The notes: generated from the sequence alone by a model not told the origin. Shown: positions 39,601-49,672, counted from the first letter of the stretch. The stretch is DNA of 64,000 nt from Aneurinibacillus uraniidurans (GCF_028471905.1 NZ_CP116902.1:1338501-1402500); one strand, 5' to 3'. Numbers and translations: made by a program.

Positions 39601-40971
39601 TATACGAAAGTACTGTTTGGTGAGGAGTACGTCTATCGTGCGGGAACGATTGGTACCGTTGCTGAAAAGACTGCCTACGGTTTTGTACGGAAATATGCGG
39701 AAGAAAAAGGACGACAGTGGCGAAATGCCGAGATGGGACGCTTAGCCGCTGGCTGTACGGGTGTGAAGCGAACAACCGGCCAGCATCCGGGTGGTATTAT
39801 TGTAGTGCCTGATTATATGGAGATTTACGATTTTTGCCCGATTCAGTTCCCGGCAGACGATCGTGAGGCGGAGTGGAAAACGACGCACTATGATTTTCAT
39901 TCCATTCATGATAATTTGCTAAAACTTGATATTCTCGGCCACGACGATCCGACCGTTATCCGTATGCTGCAAGATTTGACGGGCCTTGACCCGAAAACAA
40001 TTCCGGTCGGGGATCCGGAAGTAATGAAAATTTTTAGCAGTACCGAGGTGTTAGGTATTACACCCGAGCAGATTGACAGTAAAATCGGCACGCTTGGTAT
40101 TCCAGAGTTCGGGACAAAATTCGTCCGTCAGATGCTTGAGGATACTCGCCCATCGACGTTTGCTGAGCTGGTGCAAATCTCAGGCTTGTCACATGGTACA
40201 GACGTATGGCTTAATAATGCACAAGAGCTTATTCGCAATGGCACGTGTACACTGAAAGACGTAATCGGTTGTCGGGATGACATTATGGTGTATTTGATGT
40301 ATAAGGGACTAGATCCATCTTATGCATTTAAGATTATGGAGTCTGTGCGGAAAGGGAAAGGCCTTACGCCAGAGATGGAAGAAGAGATGAAAAATAACAA
40401 TGTGCCGGACTGGTACATCTGGTCGTGCAAGCAGATTAAGTACATGTTCCCGAAGGCACATGCGACCGCGTACGTATTGATGGCGGTGAGGATTGCGTAC
40501 TTTAAGGTTCATCATCCTATCCATTTCTATGCGACATATTTTACAGTGCGTGCGGATGATTTCGATGTTGAGCTTGCTGCACAGGGATCAGCGGCTATTC
40601 GCGCCCGCATGAAAGAAATCGCTGAAAAAGGAAATGACGCACAGCCAAAAGAAAAGACGCTGTATACCGTGCTTGAGATGTGTCTTGAGATGTGTGAGCG
40701 CGGCTTCACGTTTAAAAACATTGATTTGTATCGTTCACATGCGAGTCAGTTTATCATTGACGGGGACAGCTTGATCCCACCGTTCAATGCGCTTGCGGGG
40801 GTTGGGACGAGTGCTGCCATCAACATCGTGAACGCACGGGAGAATGGGGAGTTTCTTTCGGTTGAAGATCTCCAGCAGCGTGCTCGCTGCTCCCGCTCAG
40901 TGATTGAATTGTTGCAGCAGCAGGGCTGCTTAAGCAATCTGCCGGAGACGAATCAACTGTCTTTATTTTAG
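36655..40971 (+). CDS. polC: DNA polymerase III PolC, replicative polymerase
   Basis: The low-GC Gram-positive replicative polymerase with built-in proofreading. In 1438 residues: N-terminal domain, OB fold (about 235-320), PHP domain (FHAHTNMSAMDG near 340), DnaQ-type exonuclease inserted in it (VVFDVETTGLS near 425), zinc site (CPSC...CPEC, about 912-940) and the palm catalytic region with DIDLNFSGE near 966. ATG 36655 is nine bases from AAGGGAGGTG; an upstream ATG at 36616 lies inside the terminator. Confidence 0.98.
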   Translation: MATTNESVQRERFNMLLTQLAIPPEFIDQYFSGGLLEKVDVYRKEKKWHFSFRLPAWLPMNVYQAFQTKLIQTFQDIATVDCSLRYEEPVPLPEFVAEYWKVLVDRIAPHINSTAAQLYTAPHEVRDQMIQIGAPNEVILERMKQRRVEEWLAGAVEQLGGIRPSIGYHVVQNEETRQQFVEQREEEDRSRALEALLEKQKEKDQLQTAEASAAASTEMLQLGYEIKDDPVPISEITEEQGRTCIQGLVFGVDIRELRSGRTLCTFNITDYTDSLQVKMFAGDKEDVPKLNLLKNGMWIRVRGPVQEDTYARELVMTARDLKQVKPAASRMDTAEEKRVEFHAHTNMSAMDGIASADRLVKQAAEWGHKAIAITDHAVAQAFPEAFSAGKKHGIKVLYGIEANVVPDTAVIVHQPQERELANDTYVVFDVETTGLSVVNNTIIELAGVKMKNGEIIDRYETFVNPHEPIPLNIQQLTNITDDMVKDAPELDQVIREFVEFVGDAVLVAHNAKFDMGFLQASCKQSGLPPVNNPFLDTLELARFLYPTMRNHRLNTLADKFNVSLESHHRAVDDSEATGYVFFALLKEVLERDITNLADLNNHVGLDLHNSRPFHCNIYALNEIGKKNLYKIISLSHTEFLYKTPRIPRAKINQYREGLLVVSGCEKGELFETVLNKSPEEAEEVAKFYDVLEIQPIEINRHLIMKQLVANEAALMDANRRIVELGEKLDKPVIATGNVHYIHPLEKDYREILIYGITGFSPLKEQYKPDAHFRTTSEMLEEFAYLGEEKAREVVITNPNALVDRFEELQIIPKDLYTPKIEGADEEIRSMSYNKARELYGEEIPEIVEKRLEKELNSIITHGFAVIYLISHKLVKKSIDDGYLVGSRGSVGSSFVATMTEITEVNPLPPHYRCPSCKHNEWFLKGEYGSGFDLPPKVCPECGTAMLGDGHDIPFETFLGFKGDKVPDIDLNFSGEYQPHAHNYTKVLFGEEYVYRAGTIGTVAEKTAYGFVRKYAEEKGRQWRNAEMGRLAAGCTGVKRTTGQHPGGIIVVPDYMEIYDFCPIQFPADDREAEWKTTHYDFHSIHDNLLKLDILGHDDPTVIRMLQDLTGLDPKTIPVGDPEVMKIFSSTEVLGITPEQIDSKIGTLGIPEFGTKFVRQMLEDTRPSTFAELVQISGLSHGTDVWLNNAQELIRNGTCTLKDVIGCRDDIMVYLMYKGLDPSYAFKIMESVRKGKGLTPEMEEEMKNNNVPDWYIWSCKQIKYMFPKAHATAYVLMAVRIAYFKVHHPIHFYATYFTVRADDFDVELAAQGSAAIRARMKEIAEKGNDAQPKEKTLYTVLEMCLEMCERGFTFKNIDLYRSHASQFIIDGDSLIPPFNALAGVGTSAAINIVNARENGEFLSVEDLQQRARCSRSVIELLQQQGCLSNLPETNQLSLF

Positions 40972-40998
40972 TTAAATGTGGAAGCTTTGGCAGGGCGG

Positions 40999-41027
40999 TT
41001 GCCTGGGGCAATCGCATATGCTATAAT
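40999..41027 (+). promoter_or_regulatory. SigmaA-type promoter of the rimP-nusA-infB operon
   Basis: TTGCCT (40999-41004), a 17-base spacer and a perfect TATAAT (41022-41027). It lies just after the polC stop and drives the rimP-nusA operon. Confidence 0.75.
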
Positions 41028-41066
41028 ATTTTTTGGTAATACTAAGCATACGTATTCGAACGACGC

Positions 41067-41096
41067 AAAGAGTGGGGCAACCCACTCTTTCGTTTT
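41067..41096 (+). terminator. Leader attenuator hairpin upstream of rimP
   Basis: Perfect 10-bp stem AAAGAGTGGG (41067-41076) with CCCACTCTTT (41081-41090), loop GCAA, then CGTTTT. It lies between the promoter and rimP, so early termination in the leader would control the whole nusA-infB operon. Feedback by NusA is an attractive but unproven explanation. Confidence 0.75.
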
Positions 41097-41123
41097 AGCT
41101 AACATACTAGGAGGTTTATTTTC

Positions 41124-41582
41124 TTGAGCCAGGATGTCATCGCCGTGACAGAACAGCTTGTCACACCGATTGTTGAAGCAGAAAATCTTGAACTTGTCGA
41201 TATCGAGTATGTGAAAGAAGGCAGCAACTGGTTTCTGCGCGTGTATATCGATAAGGAAGACGGCGTGGACATTGAGGATTGCGGCCGCGTGAGTGAGCAA
41301 CTCAGCAAAAAACTCGATGAGGTGGACCCGATTCAGGTGGCGTATTTCCTTGAAGTATCCTCTCCGGGAGCAGAACGACCACTGAAACAAGAGAAAGATT
41401 TTGAACGGGCGGTTGGCAAGCATGTTCACGTGACGACAACCGAGCCGGTAAACGGCGACACCGTATTTGAAGGTGAATTGATCGCGTATGACGGGATTCA
41501 GCTTACCATTAAAGAAGCAAGGGCAACTGCGGAAGTTCCGAAAGAGAAAATCGCAAGCGCCCGTTTGGCGATTGTGTTTTAA
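41124..41582 (+). CDS. rimP: Ribosome maturation factor RimP
   Basis: RimP assists 30S assembly. The 152-residue protein has the conserved [34 protein letters not shown] and [12 protein letters not shown] motifs. The TTG start (41124) follows AGGAGG. First gene of the nusA operon, as widely conserved. Confidence 0.97.
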   Translation: MSQDVIAVTEQLVTPIVEAENLELVDIEYVKEGSNWFLRVYIDKEDGVDIEDCGRVSEQLSKKLDEVDPIQVAYFLEVSSPGAERPLKQEKDFERAVGKHVHVTTTEPVNGDTVFEGELIAYDGIQLTIKEARATAEVPKEKIASARLAIVF

Positions 41583-41610
41583 GAAGAAGTAAGGAGGATT
41601 AGGGATTACA

Positions 41611-42765
41611 ATGAATGCTGAGTTTATTGAAGCATTGAGTGAGATTGAACGGGAAAAGGGGATTGGCAAAGAGGTGCTGATCGAAGCGATTGAAGCGGCC
41701 CTTGTCTCCGGTTATAAGCGGAATTTTAATTCCGCACAAAATGTACGTGTCGATATTAACCGTGAACTGGGAAACGTTCGCGTATTTGCACGTAAAACCG
41801 TTGTGGATCAAGTTACTGACCCGCGTTCGCAAATCTCGCTGGATGAAGCGCTTGAGATTGATCAGAACTATGTAGTCGATGATATTATCGACATGGAGGT
41901 TACGCCACGCGACTTTGGACGCATCGCAGCACAGACAGCCAAGCAGGTTGTTACACAGCGTATTCGTGAAGCCGAGCGTGGAATTATCTATAGCGAGTTT
42001 ATCGACCGCGAACAAGATATCGTAACCGGTATTGTGCAGCGTCAGGATGGCCGTTTCTATTATATTGATCTTGGTAAAATAGAAGCTTTGATGCCGGTTA
42101 ATGAAAAAATGCCCAACGAGACGTTCCAGCAGGGCGATCGCGTGAAGGCATTTATCACAAAAGTTGAAAAAACAACAAAAGGGCCGCAAATTTTTGTGTC
42201 TCGCACGCATCCGGGTCTCTTAAAGCGTCTGTTTGAGCTAGAAGTGCCTGAGATTTTTGAAGGAGTAGTCGAGATCAAATCGGTAGCGCGTGAAGCGGGC
42301 GATCGTTCCAAAATCGCGGTTTACTCCGCTGATCCGAATGTTGATCCGGTTGGCGCCTGTGTAGGTCCAAAAGGCATGCGGGTGCAGACAATCGTACAGG
42401 AGCTGCGCGGCGAGAAAATCGACATCATGCGCTGGTCAGAAGAGACGGCCGATTATGTGGCGAATGCACTGAGTCCGTCGAAAGTTGTTCACGTAACAGT
42501 ATATGAAGACGAGAAAGTGACACGCGTTATTGTACCGGACTACCAGCTTTCGTTAGCGATTGGTAAGAAGGGACAAAATGCCCGTCTGGCAGCGAAACTG
42601 ACAGGCTGGAAAATCGATATTAAGAGTGAGACACAAGCGGCGGAAGAAGGGTTTGTCTATGACGAGCCGGTTTCCATCGTAAAAGCTAACAAGCAGGTAG
42701 AAGAAGCACCTGTGGCAGATGCACCGGAGATGGACATCACAGCAGATGAGGATGAAAGGGAGTAA
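41611..42765 (+). CDS. nusA: Transcription factor NusA
   Basis: NusA modulates pausing and termination. In 384 residues: N-terminal RNAP-binding domain ([17 protein letters not shown]), S1 domain (about 133-200, [16 protein letters not shown]), KH1 and KH2 ([36 protein letters not shown]) and an acidic tail. No C-terminal acidic repeats, as usual in Gram-positives. Confidence 0.98.
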   Translation: MNAEFIEALSEIEREKGIGKEVLIEAIEAALVSGYKRNFNSAQNVRVDINRELGNVRVFARKTVVDQVTDPRSQISLDEALEIDQNYVVDDIIDMEVTPRDFGRIAAQTAKQVVTQRIREAERGIIYSEFIDREQDIVTGIVQRQDGRFYYIDLGKIEALMPVNEKMPNETFQQGDRVKAFITKVEKTTKGPQIFVSRTHPGLLKRLFELEVPEIFEGVVEIKSVAREAGDRSKIAVYSADPNVDPVGACVGPKGMRVQTIVQELRGEKIDIMRWSEETADYVANALSPSKVVHVTVYEDEKVTRVIVPDYQLSLAIGKKGQNARLAAKLTGWKIDIKSETQAAEEGFVYDEPVSIVKANKQVEEAPVADAPEMDITADEDERE

Positions 42766-42771
42766 CAAATC

Positions 42772-43047
42772 GTGAAAACGAGGAAAACTCCACAGCGCAA
42801 ATGCATCGCGACACAAGAGATGTTTGATAAGCGAGATCTAATCCGGGTTGTTCGCACACCGGAAGGAGACGTAAAACTCGACCTTACCGGCAAGGCATCT
42901 GGGCGTGGCGCCTATATCTCTCGTTCACTTGCAGCATTTGACATTGTGAAAAAGAAAAAAATGCTCGGCCGCACCTTGAAGACAGAAGTCACCGATGACA
43001 TGTACGAGCAGCTCGAACAAGAATTTGCGAGGCATGTAAGACGATGA
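42772..43047 (+). CDS. rnpM: RnpM (YlxR), RNase P modulator
   Basis: A 91-residue YlxR-family RNA-binding protein: RKTPQRKCIATQEMFDKRDL, the GRGAYISRS signature and a basic C-terminus. YlxR has recently been tied to RNase P control. GTG start at 42772 after AAAGGGAG. It overlaps ylxQ by four bases. Confidence 0.95.
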   Translation: MKTRKTPQRKCIATQEMFDKRDLIRVVRTPEGDVKLDLTGKASGRGAYISRSLAAFDIVKKKKMLGRTLKTEVTDDMYEQLEQEFARHVRR

Positions 43048-43343
43048 ATAAAATAAACCAAATGCTGGGACTTGCTCAGCGGGCGCGCAAAATTATTACA
43101 GGCGAAGAGCTTGTCGTAAAAGCAGTGCGCCAAGGCGGCGTTCATCTAGTGATTCTAGCCGAAGATGCCGCAGCGAATACCCGCAAGAAACTAACAGACA
43201 AATGCACAAGCTATGGTGTGCCGTGTGAAACATACGGAGATCGTGGAACGCTTGGGCAGGCGTTAGGAAAGGAGCAGCGGGTGGTCGTAGGCGTGACTGA
43301 TGCAGGGTTTGCCGCGAAGCTGACGCAGTTACTTCATCAATAA
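43044..43343 (+). CDS. ylxQ: YlxQ, L7Ae-family RNA-binding protein
   Basis: A 99-residue member of the L7Ae/L30e/S12e fold: LGLAQRARKIITGEELVVKA, VHLVILAEDAAANT. Likely binds kink-turn RNA. Start codon overlaps the rnpM stop; infB follows after 17 bases. Confidence 0.93.
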   Translation: MNKINQMLGLAQRARKIITGEELVVKAVRQGGVHLVILAEDAAANTRKKLTDKCTSYGVPCETYGDRGTLGQALGKEQRVVVGVTDAGFAAKLTQLLHQ

Positions 43344-43360
43344 CTGTCGGGGGTGGATGA

Positions 43361-45889
43361 ATGAGCAAACTGAGAGTGTATGAATATGCCAAAACACTTG
43401 GTTTAAGCAGCAAGCAGCTCTTAAATCTGTTAGGCAAATTAAGCTTATCAGTGAACAATCATATGAGCACACTGGAAGACAGCATGATTACGAAAGTAGA
43501 GCAGCACTTCAAGGACATCAAACAACGTGCAAACAGTCAGCACCAACAAAAGCGAGATACGGAAAAGAGTGGGAATATGGATCAAAAAAACCAGGAACAA
43601 GTAAAACATAATTCAAATAGCCAAGGCGGTAGTCGTCCATCAGGAAACGGCGGTAGTGGTCGTCCATCCGGTGGTGGCTCAGGCCGTCCATCAGGTCAAG
43701 GTGGCGGTGGAAATCGCCAAGGTCAAGGCGGCGGTGGTCGTCCATCCGGCGGTGGCTCAGGCCGTCCATCAGGTCAAGGTGGCGGTGGAAATCGCCAAGG
43801 TCAAGGCGGAAGCGGTCGTCCATCCGGTGGTGGCTCAGGTCGTCCATCAGGTCAAGGTGGCGGTGGAAATCGCCAAGGTCAAGGCGGAAGCGGTCGTCCA
43901 TCCGGCGGTGGCTCAGGTCGTCCGTCCGGTCAAGGTGGCGGTACAGGCAGTGCTGCAGGTAGCAGTCGTTCGGCTAGTGGAAATAACGGCAATCGCCGTG
44001 GGGGACAGAAACCCCCGCAAAAGCAAAATAATCGTGATAAAGATAAACGATTCGATGATAACCCGATGAAGCGTCAGGGTGGAAATCGTCGCGGCGGCCA
44101 GAAGCCAGCTCAGCAGCAGCCACCTAAACCGGAAGTGAAAGTGGATAAAATCACAGTAACTGGATCAATGACGGTAGGGGAACTCGGCAAGAAGACGAAA
44201 AAAGCACCATCCGAAATCATTAAAAAACTGTTCGGTCTCGGTGTAATGGCCACTATCAATCAGGAGCTTGATCTCGATACGATTCACTTGATCTGTGCTG
44301 ATTACGAGATTGAAGTAGAAGAAAAAATTGCGCTTGATTACAACGACTTTGAAAACATCGAAGAAGTTGATGAACCAGATACATTAAAAGAACGCCCGCC
44401 GGTTGTAACAATCATGGGTCACGTTGACCACGGTAAAACAACCCTCCTCGATGCGATTCGTGAAACGAACGTTATTTCAACGGAGGCAGGTGGTATCACC
44501 CAGCATATCGGGGCATACCAGGTTGAAAAGCAAGGTAAGAAAATTACCTTCCTTGATACGCCAGGTCACGCTGCGTTTACAACCATGCGTGCACGTGGTG
44601 CACAAGTAACGGATATTGCGATTATCGTAGTCGCAGCAGATGACGGTGTTATGCCGCAGACAGTAGAAGCCATCAGCCATGCGAAAGCGGCAAATGTGCC
44701 GATCATCGTTGCGGTGAATAAAGTCGACAAACCGACTGCTAATCCAGACCGTGTGAAACAAGAACTTACAGAGCATGGCCTTGTGCCGGAAGACTGGGGC
44801 GGTGAAACGATCTTCGTTCACGTATCTGCGCTGAAGCGTGAGGGTCTTGATGACATTCTGGAGATGATCCTGCTCGTATCAGAAGTACAGGAATTAAAAG
44901 CAAATCCAGATAAGCGTGCTCGTGGTACCGTAATCGAAGCAGAACTTGACCGTGGTCGCGGTCCGGTTGCAACTGTGCTTGTACAATCCGGTACGTTAAA
45001 AGTCGGCGATCCAATCGTTGTCGGTGCGTCATTTGGCCGTATTCGTGCCATGGTTAATGACAAAGGCCGTCGCATCAAGGAAGCACCGCCGTCAACTCCA
45101 ATCGAAATTACCGGTCTGAACGATGTGCCGCAAGCGGGCGATCAGTTCATGGTATTTGAAGATGAGAAAACAGCTCGTCAGGTTGGGGAACGTCGTGCAG
45201 CAGGTCGTCGTGAGAATGAACTGCGTGCATCTGCTCGCGTATCGCTTGACGATCTGTTCAGTCAGATTAAAGAAGGTGACGTTAAGGAGATTAACGTTAT
45301 TATTAAAGGGGATGTTCAAGGTTCAGTTGAAGCCCTGCGTGGTTCCCTTGAAAAAATTGATGTTGAAGGCGTACGTGTGAAAATCATTCACACAGGCGTC
45401 GGCGCGATTACAGAATCCGATGTTATTCTTGCTTCGGCATCGAATGCAATTGTAATCGGCTTTAACGTACGACCAGAGCCGAATGCGCGTATTACAGCTG
45501 AACAGGAAAAAGTAGACATTCGCTTGCACCGTATTATTTATAAAGTAATGGAAGAAATCGAAGCGGCGATGAAAGGTATGCTTGAACCAGTGTACCAGGA
45601 AAAAATTATCGGCCAGGCAGAAGTGCGTCAAACGTTCAAAGTATCCCGCGTTGGTACGATTGCGGGCTGCTATGTAACAGATGGCAAAATCCAACGCGAC
45701 GCTGGCGTTCGTGTAATTCGTGACAGCATCGTAATTTACGAAGGCAAAGTGGACGCTCTCAAGCGTTTTAAAGATGATGCGAAAGAAGTAGCGCAAGGAT
45801 ATGAGTGCGGAATTACAATCGAGAAATTCAACGATATTAAAGAGGGGGATATTCTCGAAGCGTACATCATGGAGGAAATCGCCCAATAA
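43361..45889 (+). CDS. infB: Translation initiation factor IF-2
   Basis: IF-2 brings fMet-tRNA to the 30S and promotes subunit joining. The 842-residue protein has an N-terminal IF2N domain, a Gly/Arg/Ser/Pro/Gln-rich disordered region (about 88-205) of 26-residue repeats, a second IF2N domain, and the GTPase with GHVDHGKTT near residue 352, DTPGH and NKVDK, followed by domains II-IV. The repeat region is unusual; the rest is standard. Confidence 0.98.
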   Translation: MSKLRVYEYAKTLGLSSKQLLNLLGKLSLSVNNHMSTLEDSMITKVEQHFKDIKQRANSQHQQKRDTEKSGNMDQKNQEQVKHNSNSQGGSRPSGNGGSGRPSGGGSGRPSGQGGGGNRQGQGGGGRPSGGGSGRPSGQGGGGNRQGQGGSGRPSGGGSGRPSGQGGGGNRQGQGGSGRPSGGGSGRPSGQGGGTGSAAGSSRSASGNNGNRRGGQKPPQKQNNRDKDKRFDDNPMKRQGGNRRGGQKPAQQQPPKPEVKVDKITVTGSMTVGELGKKTKKAPSEIIKKLFGLGVMATINQELDLDTIHLICADYEIEVEEKIALDYNDFENIEEVDEPDTLKERPPVVTIMGHVDHGKTTLLDAIRETNVISTEAGGITQHIGAYQVEKQGKKITFLDTPGHAAFTTMRARGAQVTDIAIIVVAADDGVMPQTVEAISHAKAANVPIIVAVNKVDKPTANPDRVKQELTEHGLVPEDWGGETIFVHVSALKREGLDDILEMILLVSEVQELKANPDKRARGTVIEAELDRGRGPVATVLVQSGTLKVGDPIVVGASFGRIRAMVNDKGRRIKEAPPSTPIEITGLNDVPQAGDQFMVFEDEKTARQVGERRAAGRRENELRASARVSLDDLFSQIKEGDVKEINVIIKGDVQGSVEALRGSLEKIDVEGVRVKIIHTGVGAITESDVILASASNAIVIGFNVRPEPNARITAEQEKVDIRLHRIIYKVMEEIEAAMKGMLEPVYQEKIIGQAEVRQTFKVSRVGTIAGCYVTDGKIQRDAGVRVIRDSIVIYEGKVDALKRFKDDAKEVAQGYECGITIEKFNDIKEGDILEAYIMEEIAQ
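43658..43945 (+). repeat. 78-bp in-frame tandem repeat in infB
   Basis: Units start at 43658, 43736 and 43814, with a partial fourth at 43892. Each encodes 26 residues built of [14 protein letters not shown] and [11 protein letters not shown]. The copies are nearly identical at the DNA level, differing mainly at single third positions and at a GGC/AGC change, which points to recent amplification. The unit length is a multiple of three, so the frame is kept. Confidence 0.92.
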
Positions 45890-45919
45890 GTTGGAGCGAA
45901 AGAGCGAGGTGATACACAC

Positions 45920-46282
45920 ATGGGCAACATTCGCACAAACCGTGTAGGCGAACAAATTCGCAAAGAATTGAGCCAGATCATCCAGCGTGAGATCAAAGAT
46001 CCGCGCATCGGTTTTGTTACGATTACCGGCGTGGAAGTAACCGGCGACCTGTCGCAGGCGAAAGTGTACTTGAGCATTTTCGGAAGTGAGGAGCAACAGA
46101 AAGACTCACTTCGCGCACTTGAAAAAGCAAAAGGCTTTATGCGCACAGAAATCGGACGCCGCGTCCGCCTGCGCCATACGCCAGAGCTTCTGTTCAAGAT
46201 CGACGAATCTGTCGAGTATGGCAGCCGCATTGAATCGCTGCTGACGAAAATTCATAAAGAAGAAGGGGACCAGGACGAATGA
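45920..46282 (+). CDS. rbfA: Ribosome-binding factor A
   Basis: RbfA matures the 16S rRNA 5' end and aids cold adaptation. The 120-residue KH-type protein has [35 protein letters not shown] and [13 protein letters not shown]. Its stop overlaps the nrnA start. Confidence 0.97.
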   Translation: MGNIRTNRVGEQIRKELSQIIQREIKDPRIGFVTITGVEVTGDLSQAKVYLSIFGSEEQQKDSLRALEKAKGFMRTEIGRRVRLRHTPELLFKIDESVEYGSRIESLLTKIHKEEGDQDE

Positions 46283-47274
46283 GTACGTACGAAGCATCCC
46301 TTGCCTCAGCTGCTGCCTTTATTGAGCAGCATGAGCGTTTTCTCGTGATTAACCATGTGAATCCAGATGGGGATGCGACAGGTTCACTGCTTGGCACAGG
46401 CTGGCTTTTACGTCAGCTTGGCAAGCAGGCCGTGCTTGTGAACGAAGGGTCGACCCCGAAAAAGTTCGGATTTTTGCCAGGCGCAGAACAGATTATGAAT
46501 GCGTCTTGCCAGGAAAAGCCGGAGTTTGATGCTGTCATTACGTGTGACTGCGCAGACTTCGCGCGTATTGGTGATGTGAAAGAGTGGCTGCCTGCGGGTA
46601 TGCCGCTCTTAAACATTGATCACCATCCGACGAATGATTTATTTGGTACATATAATCTTGTACGTACAGATGCGGCGGCAACCGCAGAAGTATTGTATGA
46701 CTTGATTACTCATATGAAACAACCAATTCCGCAGGAGATGGCAGTATGTCTGTATACCGGCCTGCTTACGGATACGGGTGGTTTTCGTTATTCCAATACG
46801 ACACCGCATGTGATGGAGACTGCATCTGCGCTGCTCGCCTGTGGTGTAGAACCGGCTCCAATTGCAGAGCGGATGCTAGAGACAATCACGAAAGCGCACG
46901 TTCGTCTTTTACAGCGTGCCTTACAGACACTCATATTACGCGATGGCGATCAGGCAGCCTATCTCACGATTACAGCGGCTGATATGGAAGCGTGCGGCGC
47001 ACAAAACGACGATACAGAAGGACTTGTCAACTACGCTCGTAACATTGAAGGGGTGGAAGTTGGCGTTTTGTATAAGGAAGTAGCGCCGGATAAAGTGAAA
47101 GTGAGTCTTCGCTCCGCCCGTATTGTTGATGTGGCCGCTATTGCACAGTCAATTGGTGGTGGCGGGCATGTTCGGGCAGCGGGCTGCACGGTGCATGGGT
47201 CGCTTGCCGCTGCGAAGCAGATTGTAGAGCAGAAGGTGAGTGCAGCGCTGGCTGGTCAGGAGGCATCATCATGA
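46279..47274 (+). CDS. nrnA: NrnA, DHH-family nanoRNase / pAp phosphatase
   Basis: Degrades short oligoribonucleotides and 3'-phosphoadenosine 5'-phosphate. The 331-residue DHH/DHHA1 protein has [24 protein letters not shown], the DHH motif IDHHPTND and the C-terminal [14 protein letters not shown] overlap with rbfA, and its own stop overlaps truB. Confidence 0.95.
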   Translation: MSTYEASLASAAAFIEQHERFLVINHVNPDGDATGSLLGTGWLLRQLGKQAVLVNEGSTPKKFGFLPGAEQIMNASCQEKPEFDAVITCDCADFARIGDVKEWLPAGMPLLNIDHHPTNDLFGTYNLVRTDAAATAEVLYDLITHMKQPIPQEMAVCLYTGLLTDTGGFRYSNTTPHVMETASALLACGVEPAPIAERMLETITKAHVRLLQRALQTLILRDGDQAAYLTITAADMEACGAQNDDTEGLVNYARNIEGVEVGVLYKEVAPDKVKVSLRSARIVDVAAIAQSIGGGGHVRAAGCTVHGSLAAAKQIVEQKVSAALAGQEASS

Positions 47275-48215
47275 CGGCACCATCCGGTATTTTGCCGCTG
47301 TTCAAACCAGCAGGCATGACTTCTCATGATTGCGTGATGAAAATGCGCCGTCTCGCTCGTACAAAAAAAGTTGGGCATACAGGTACGCTTGATCCAGATG
47401 TGACAGGCGTGCTTCCGATCTGTATTGGACAAGCAACCAAAGTGGCTGATTATTTACATGAAGCGCCCAAGGTGTATCGGGCGGTGATGCAGATTGGCAC
47501 ATCGACGGACACGCAAGATGCTTCTGGAACTGTAATCGAGACGAAGCCGGTAGAGCCATCGCTTACAGAGACAGATATTCGCCGTACGGTTGACCGATTT
47601 ATTGGGGAGATTGAGCAGGTGCCGCCGATGTATTCGGCCGTGAAGGTGGACGGCAAGCGCCTGCACGAACTTGCCCGCGCCGGGCAGGAAGTGGAGCGTA
47701 AAGCAAGGCGTGTGACGATTTATGCGATTGAGATCGAGAGCCTGGATCTAGAAGCAGTAGAACCTCGGATTACGTTTACGGTAACGTGTTCGAAGGGGAC
47801 CTATGTGCGCACGCTTTGCGTCGATATGGGCGCTTCACTTGGTTATCCGGCTCATATGGTTGGCCTACAACGCATTAGCAGCGGTCCGTTTCGGATTGAA
47901 GAGTGCTGCACATTCGAGCAGATTGAACAGGCTGTTGAAGCGGGAACGTTCGCTGACTTACTGCGTCCACTTGATCTTGGACTGACCCAGTATCCGGCTG
48001 TGACTGTTCCGGCAGGCCGTGTACAGGCGATTCGTAATGGGCTATCCCAGCGGTTTCTTTCTCTTCCAGACGGCAACTGGCACATCGGAGATAAAATGCG
48101 CGTGTATGCACCGGACGGCGCTTTTCTTGCGCTCCATGAAGTGGTATATATAGAAGAGAAGAACAAGGGAATGGAATCGAAACCTGTGAGAGTGTTTCCG
48201 GAGGGAGAGTCATAA
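47271..48215 (+). CDS. truB: tRNA pseudouridine(55) synthase
   Basis: Makes pseudouridine 55 in tRNA T-loops. The 314-residue protein has the catalytic Asp in HTGTLDPDVTGVLPI (D41), YRAVMQIGTSTDTQD, and a C-terminal PUA-like part. CAGGAGG ribosome site within the end of nrnA. Confidence 0.97.
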   Translation: MTAPSGILPLFKPAGMTSHDCVMKMRRLARTKKVGHTGTLDPDVTGVLPICIGQATKVADYLHEAPKVYRAVMQIGTSTDTQDASGTVIETKPVEPSLTETDIRRTVDRFIGEIEQVPPMYSAVKVDGKRLHELARAGQEVERKARRVTIYAIEIESLDLEAVEPRITFTVTCSKGTYVRTLCVDMGASLGYPAHMVGLQRISSGPFRIEECCTFEQIEQAVEAGTFADLLRPLDLGLTQYPAVTVPAGRVQAIRNGLSQRFLSLPDGNWHIGDKMRVYAPDGAFLALHEVVYIEEKNKGMESKPVRVFPEGES

Positions 48216-48217
48216 AA

Positions 48218-49162
48218 ATGGAAGTTCGACGTTTGCAATATCCGCTACCACCTGATTTTGAAGCGCCACCGTGCGTGCTGGCGATGGGCTATTTTGACGG
48301 GGTACACCTCGGACACCGCCGTGTGATTCAAAAAGCGATTGATGAAGCGAAAGTACAAGGCGTGGCATCTGCTGTTATGACCTTTTACCCGCACCCACGT
48401 GAAGTACTTGGGAAGAGTGGATATACACAGTACTTGTCACCGCTTGATGAAAAGCTGCGTCTGTTTGAAGCAGCCGGGGTAGATATTGCTTATGTTGTCC
48501 ATTTTGACATTGCATTTGCGGCGATTTATCCAGAAGACTTCATTGACGAGTTTATGATGGCACTCGAGCCTCGCCATGTGGTGGTTGGATTCGATTATAC
48601 ATTCGGGCATCGGGGCAAGGGAACGGTGTTGACGCTTAAGGAGCAGGCCAATGGTCGTTATGATATTGATGTGATCGCTCCGGTCAATAAGTTCGGGGAG
48701 AAAATCAGCAGTACGCTTGTCCGGGAGTATTTGTATCAGGGTAATATAATCGAAGCGACTCAGTTTCTCGGTCGACCGTATCGGGTGCATGGTACAGTCG
48801 TGCACGGAGAGAAGCGCGGGCGCACGATTGGATTTCCGACCGCGAACGTACAGCTTGCCGCTCCGTACATTGTGCCGCGCAATGGTGTGTACGGTGTACG
48901 GGTATGGCTTGATGGAACACCGTATCATGGTGTGATGAATGTCGGCATCAAGCCGACATTTGAGAATGAACGCAAAGAAAAATCACTCGAAGCACATCTG
49001 TTTGAGTTCAATGATGACATATACGGACGCACGCTGGATGTAGAATTTTTATTCTTCATTCGCGAGGAGCAGAAGTTTTCCGGAATTGACGCACTGGTCG
49101 CTCGCATTCAGCAGGATGTAGCGGAAGCGAAAAAACAATTTGCGGTTCATTCTATTGTGTGA
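48218..49162 (+). CDS. ribF: Bifunctional riboflavin kinase / FAD synthetase
   Basis: Converts riboflavin to FMN and FAD. The 314-residue protein has the N-terminal adenylyltransferase nucleotide site GYFDGVHLGHRRVI, VGFDYTFGHRGKG and the C-terminal kinase motif GRTIGFPTANVQ. It starts three bases after truB. Confidence 0.97.
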   Translation: MEVRRLQYPLPPDFEAPPCVLAMGYFDGVHLGHRRVIQKAIDEAKVQGVASAVMTFYPHPREVLGKSGYTQYLSPLDEKLRLFEAAGVDIAYVVHFDIAFAAIYPEDFIDEFMMALEPRHVVVGFDYTFGHRGKGTVLTLKEQANGRYDIDVIAPVNKFGEKISSTLVREYLYQGNIIEATQFLGRPYRVHGTVVHGEKRGRTIGFPTANVQLAAPYIVPRNGVYGVRVWLDGTPYHGVMNVGIKPTFENERKEKSLEAHLFEFNDDIYGRTLDVEFLFFIREEQKFSGIDALVARIQQDVAEAKKQFAVHSIV

Positions 49163-49176
49163 TATAGTATTGGATG

Positions 49177-49204
49177 TTGGATGATAAACCATAGCTTGGA
49201 TAAT
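49177..49204 (+). promoter_or_regulatory. Possible rpsO promoter
   Basis: TTGGAT (49177-49182), 16-base spacer, GATAAT (49199-49204) just after ribF. A small hairpin follows in the leader (AATCG 49202-49206 with CGATT 49216-49220). Moderate match only. Confidence 0.4.
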
Positions 49205-49259
49205 CGACTCACCGACGATTGTCTAGGGTATTGGGGATATATTAAAGGAGGTGACAAGG

Positions 49260-49529
49260 ATGGCTTTGACACAAGAACGCAAAAACCAGCTGATCGAAGA
49301 GTACCGTACTCACGAATCCGATACAGGATCACCGGAAGTACAGATTGCTATCCTTACGGAGAAAATCAATTACTTAAACGATCATCTGCGTACGCACAAG
49401 AAAGACCACCATTCCCGTCGTGGGCTTCTGAAAATGGTTGGTCAACGTCGTAACCTGCTCGGTTATCTGAAAGATAAAGACGTAGCACGTTACCGTGAAC
49501 TGATTACTAAATTAGGCTTACGTCGATAA
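49260..49529 (+). CDS. rpsO: Ribosomal protein S15
   Basis: The 89-residue S15 contains [20 protein letters not shown] and [16 protein letters not shown]. It binds 16S rRNA early in platform assembly. The ATG at 49260 follows AAAGGAGGTGAC; the GTG at 49251 is part of that site. Confidence 0.98.
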   Translation: MALTQERKNQLIEEYRTHESDTGSPEVQIAILTEKINYLNDHLRTHKKDHHSRRGLLKMVGQRRNLLGYLKDKDVARYRELITKLGLRR

Positions 49530-49530
49530 G

Positions 49531-49556
49531 AAAAAGCGGGGTTTCCCCGCTTTTTT
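49531..49556 (+). terminator. Intrinsic terminator after rpsO
   Basis: AAAAAGCGGGG (49531-49541), loop TTT, CCCCGCTTTTTT (49545-49556). A strong classical terminator separating rpsO from pnp. Confidence 0.93.
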
Positions 49557-49672
49557 CATGTTCATTATTCTTACTAATAATTTCTTTTATTTCTATGCAT
49601 TGCAGGAAATACTAGAAATATGACGAAAAATATTTTTTGATGATGAGTCAAGAGAGGAGGCCCCATTCGTTT

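Noticed and set aside
43625-43945. CRISPR-like regular repeats
   Set aside because: The repeats are contiguous coding units without spacers, inside infB. No CRISPR array was seen anywhere in the window.
43518-44069. Long open frames on the other + frame and on the - strand across the infB repeats
   Set aside because: They arise because the 78-bp repeat is a multiple of three and lacks stops in several frames; the translations are low-complexity and have no ribosome site.
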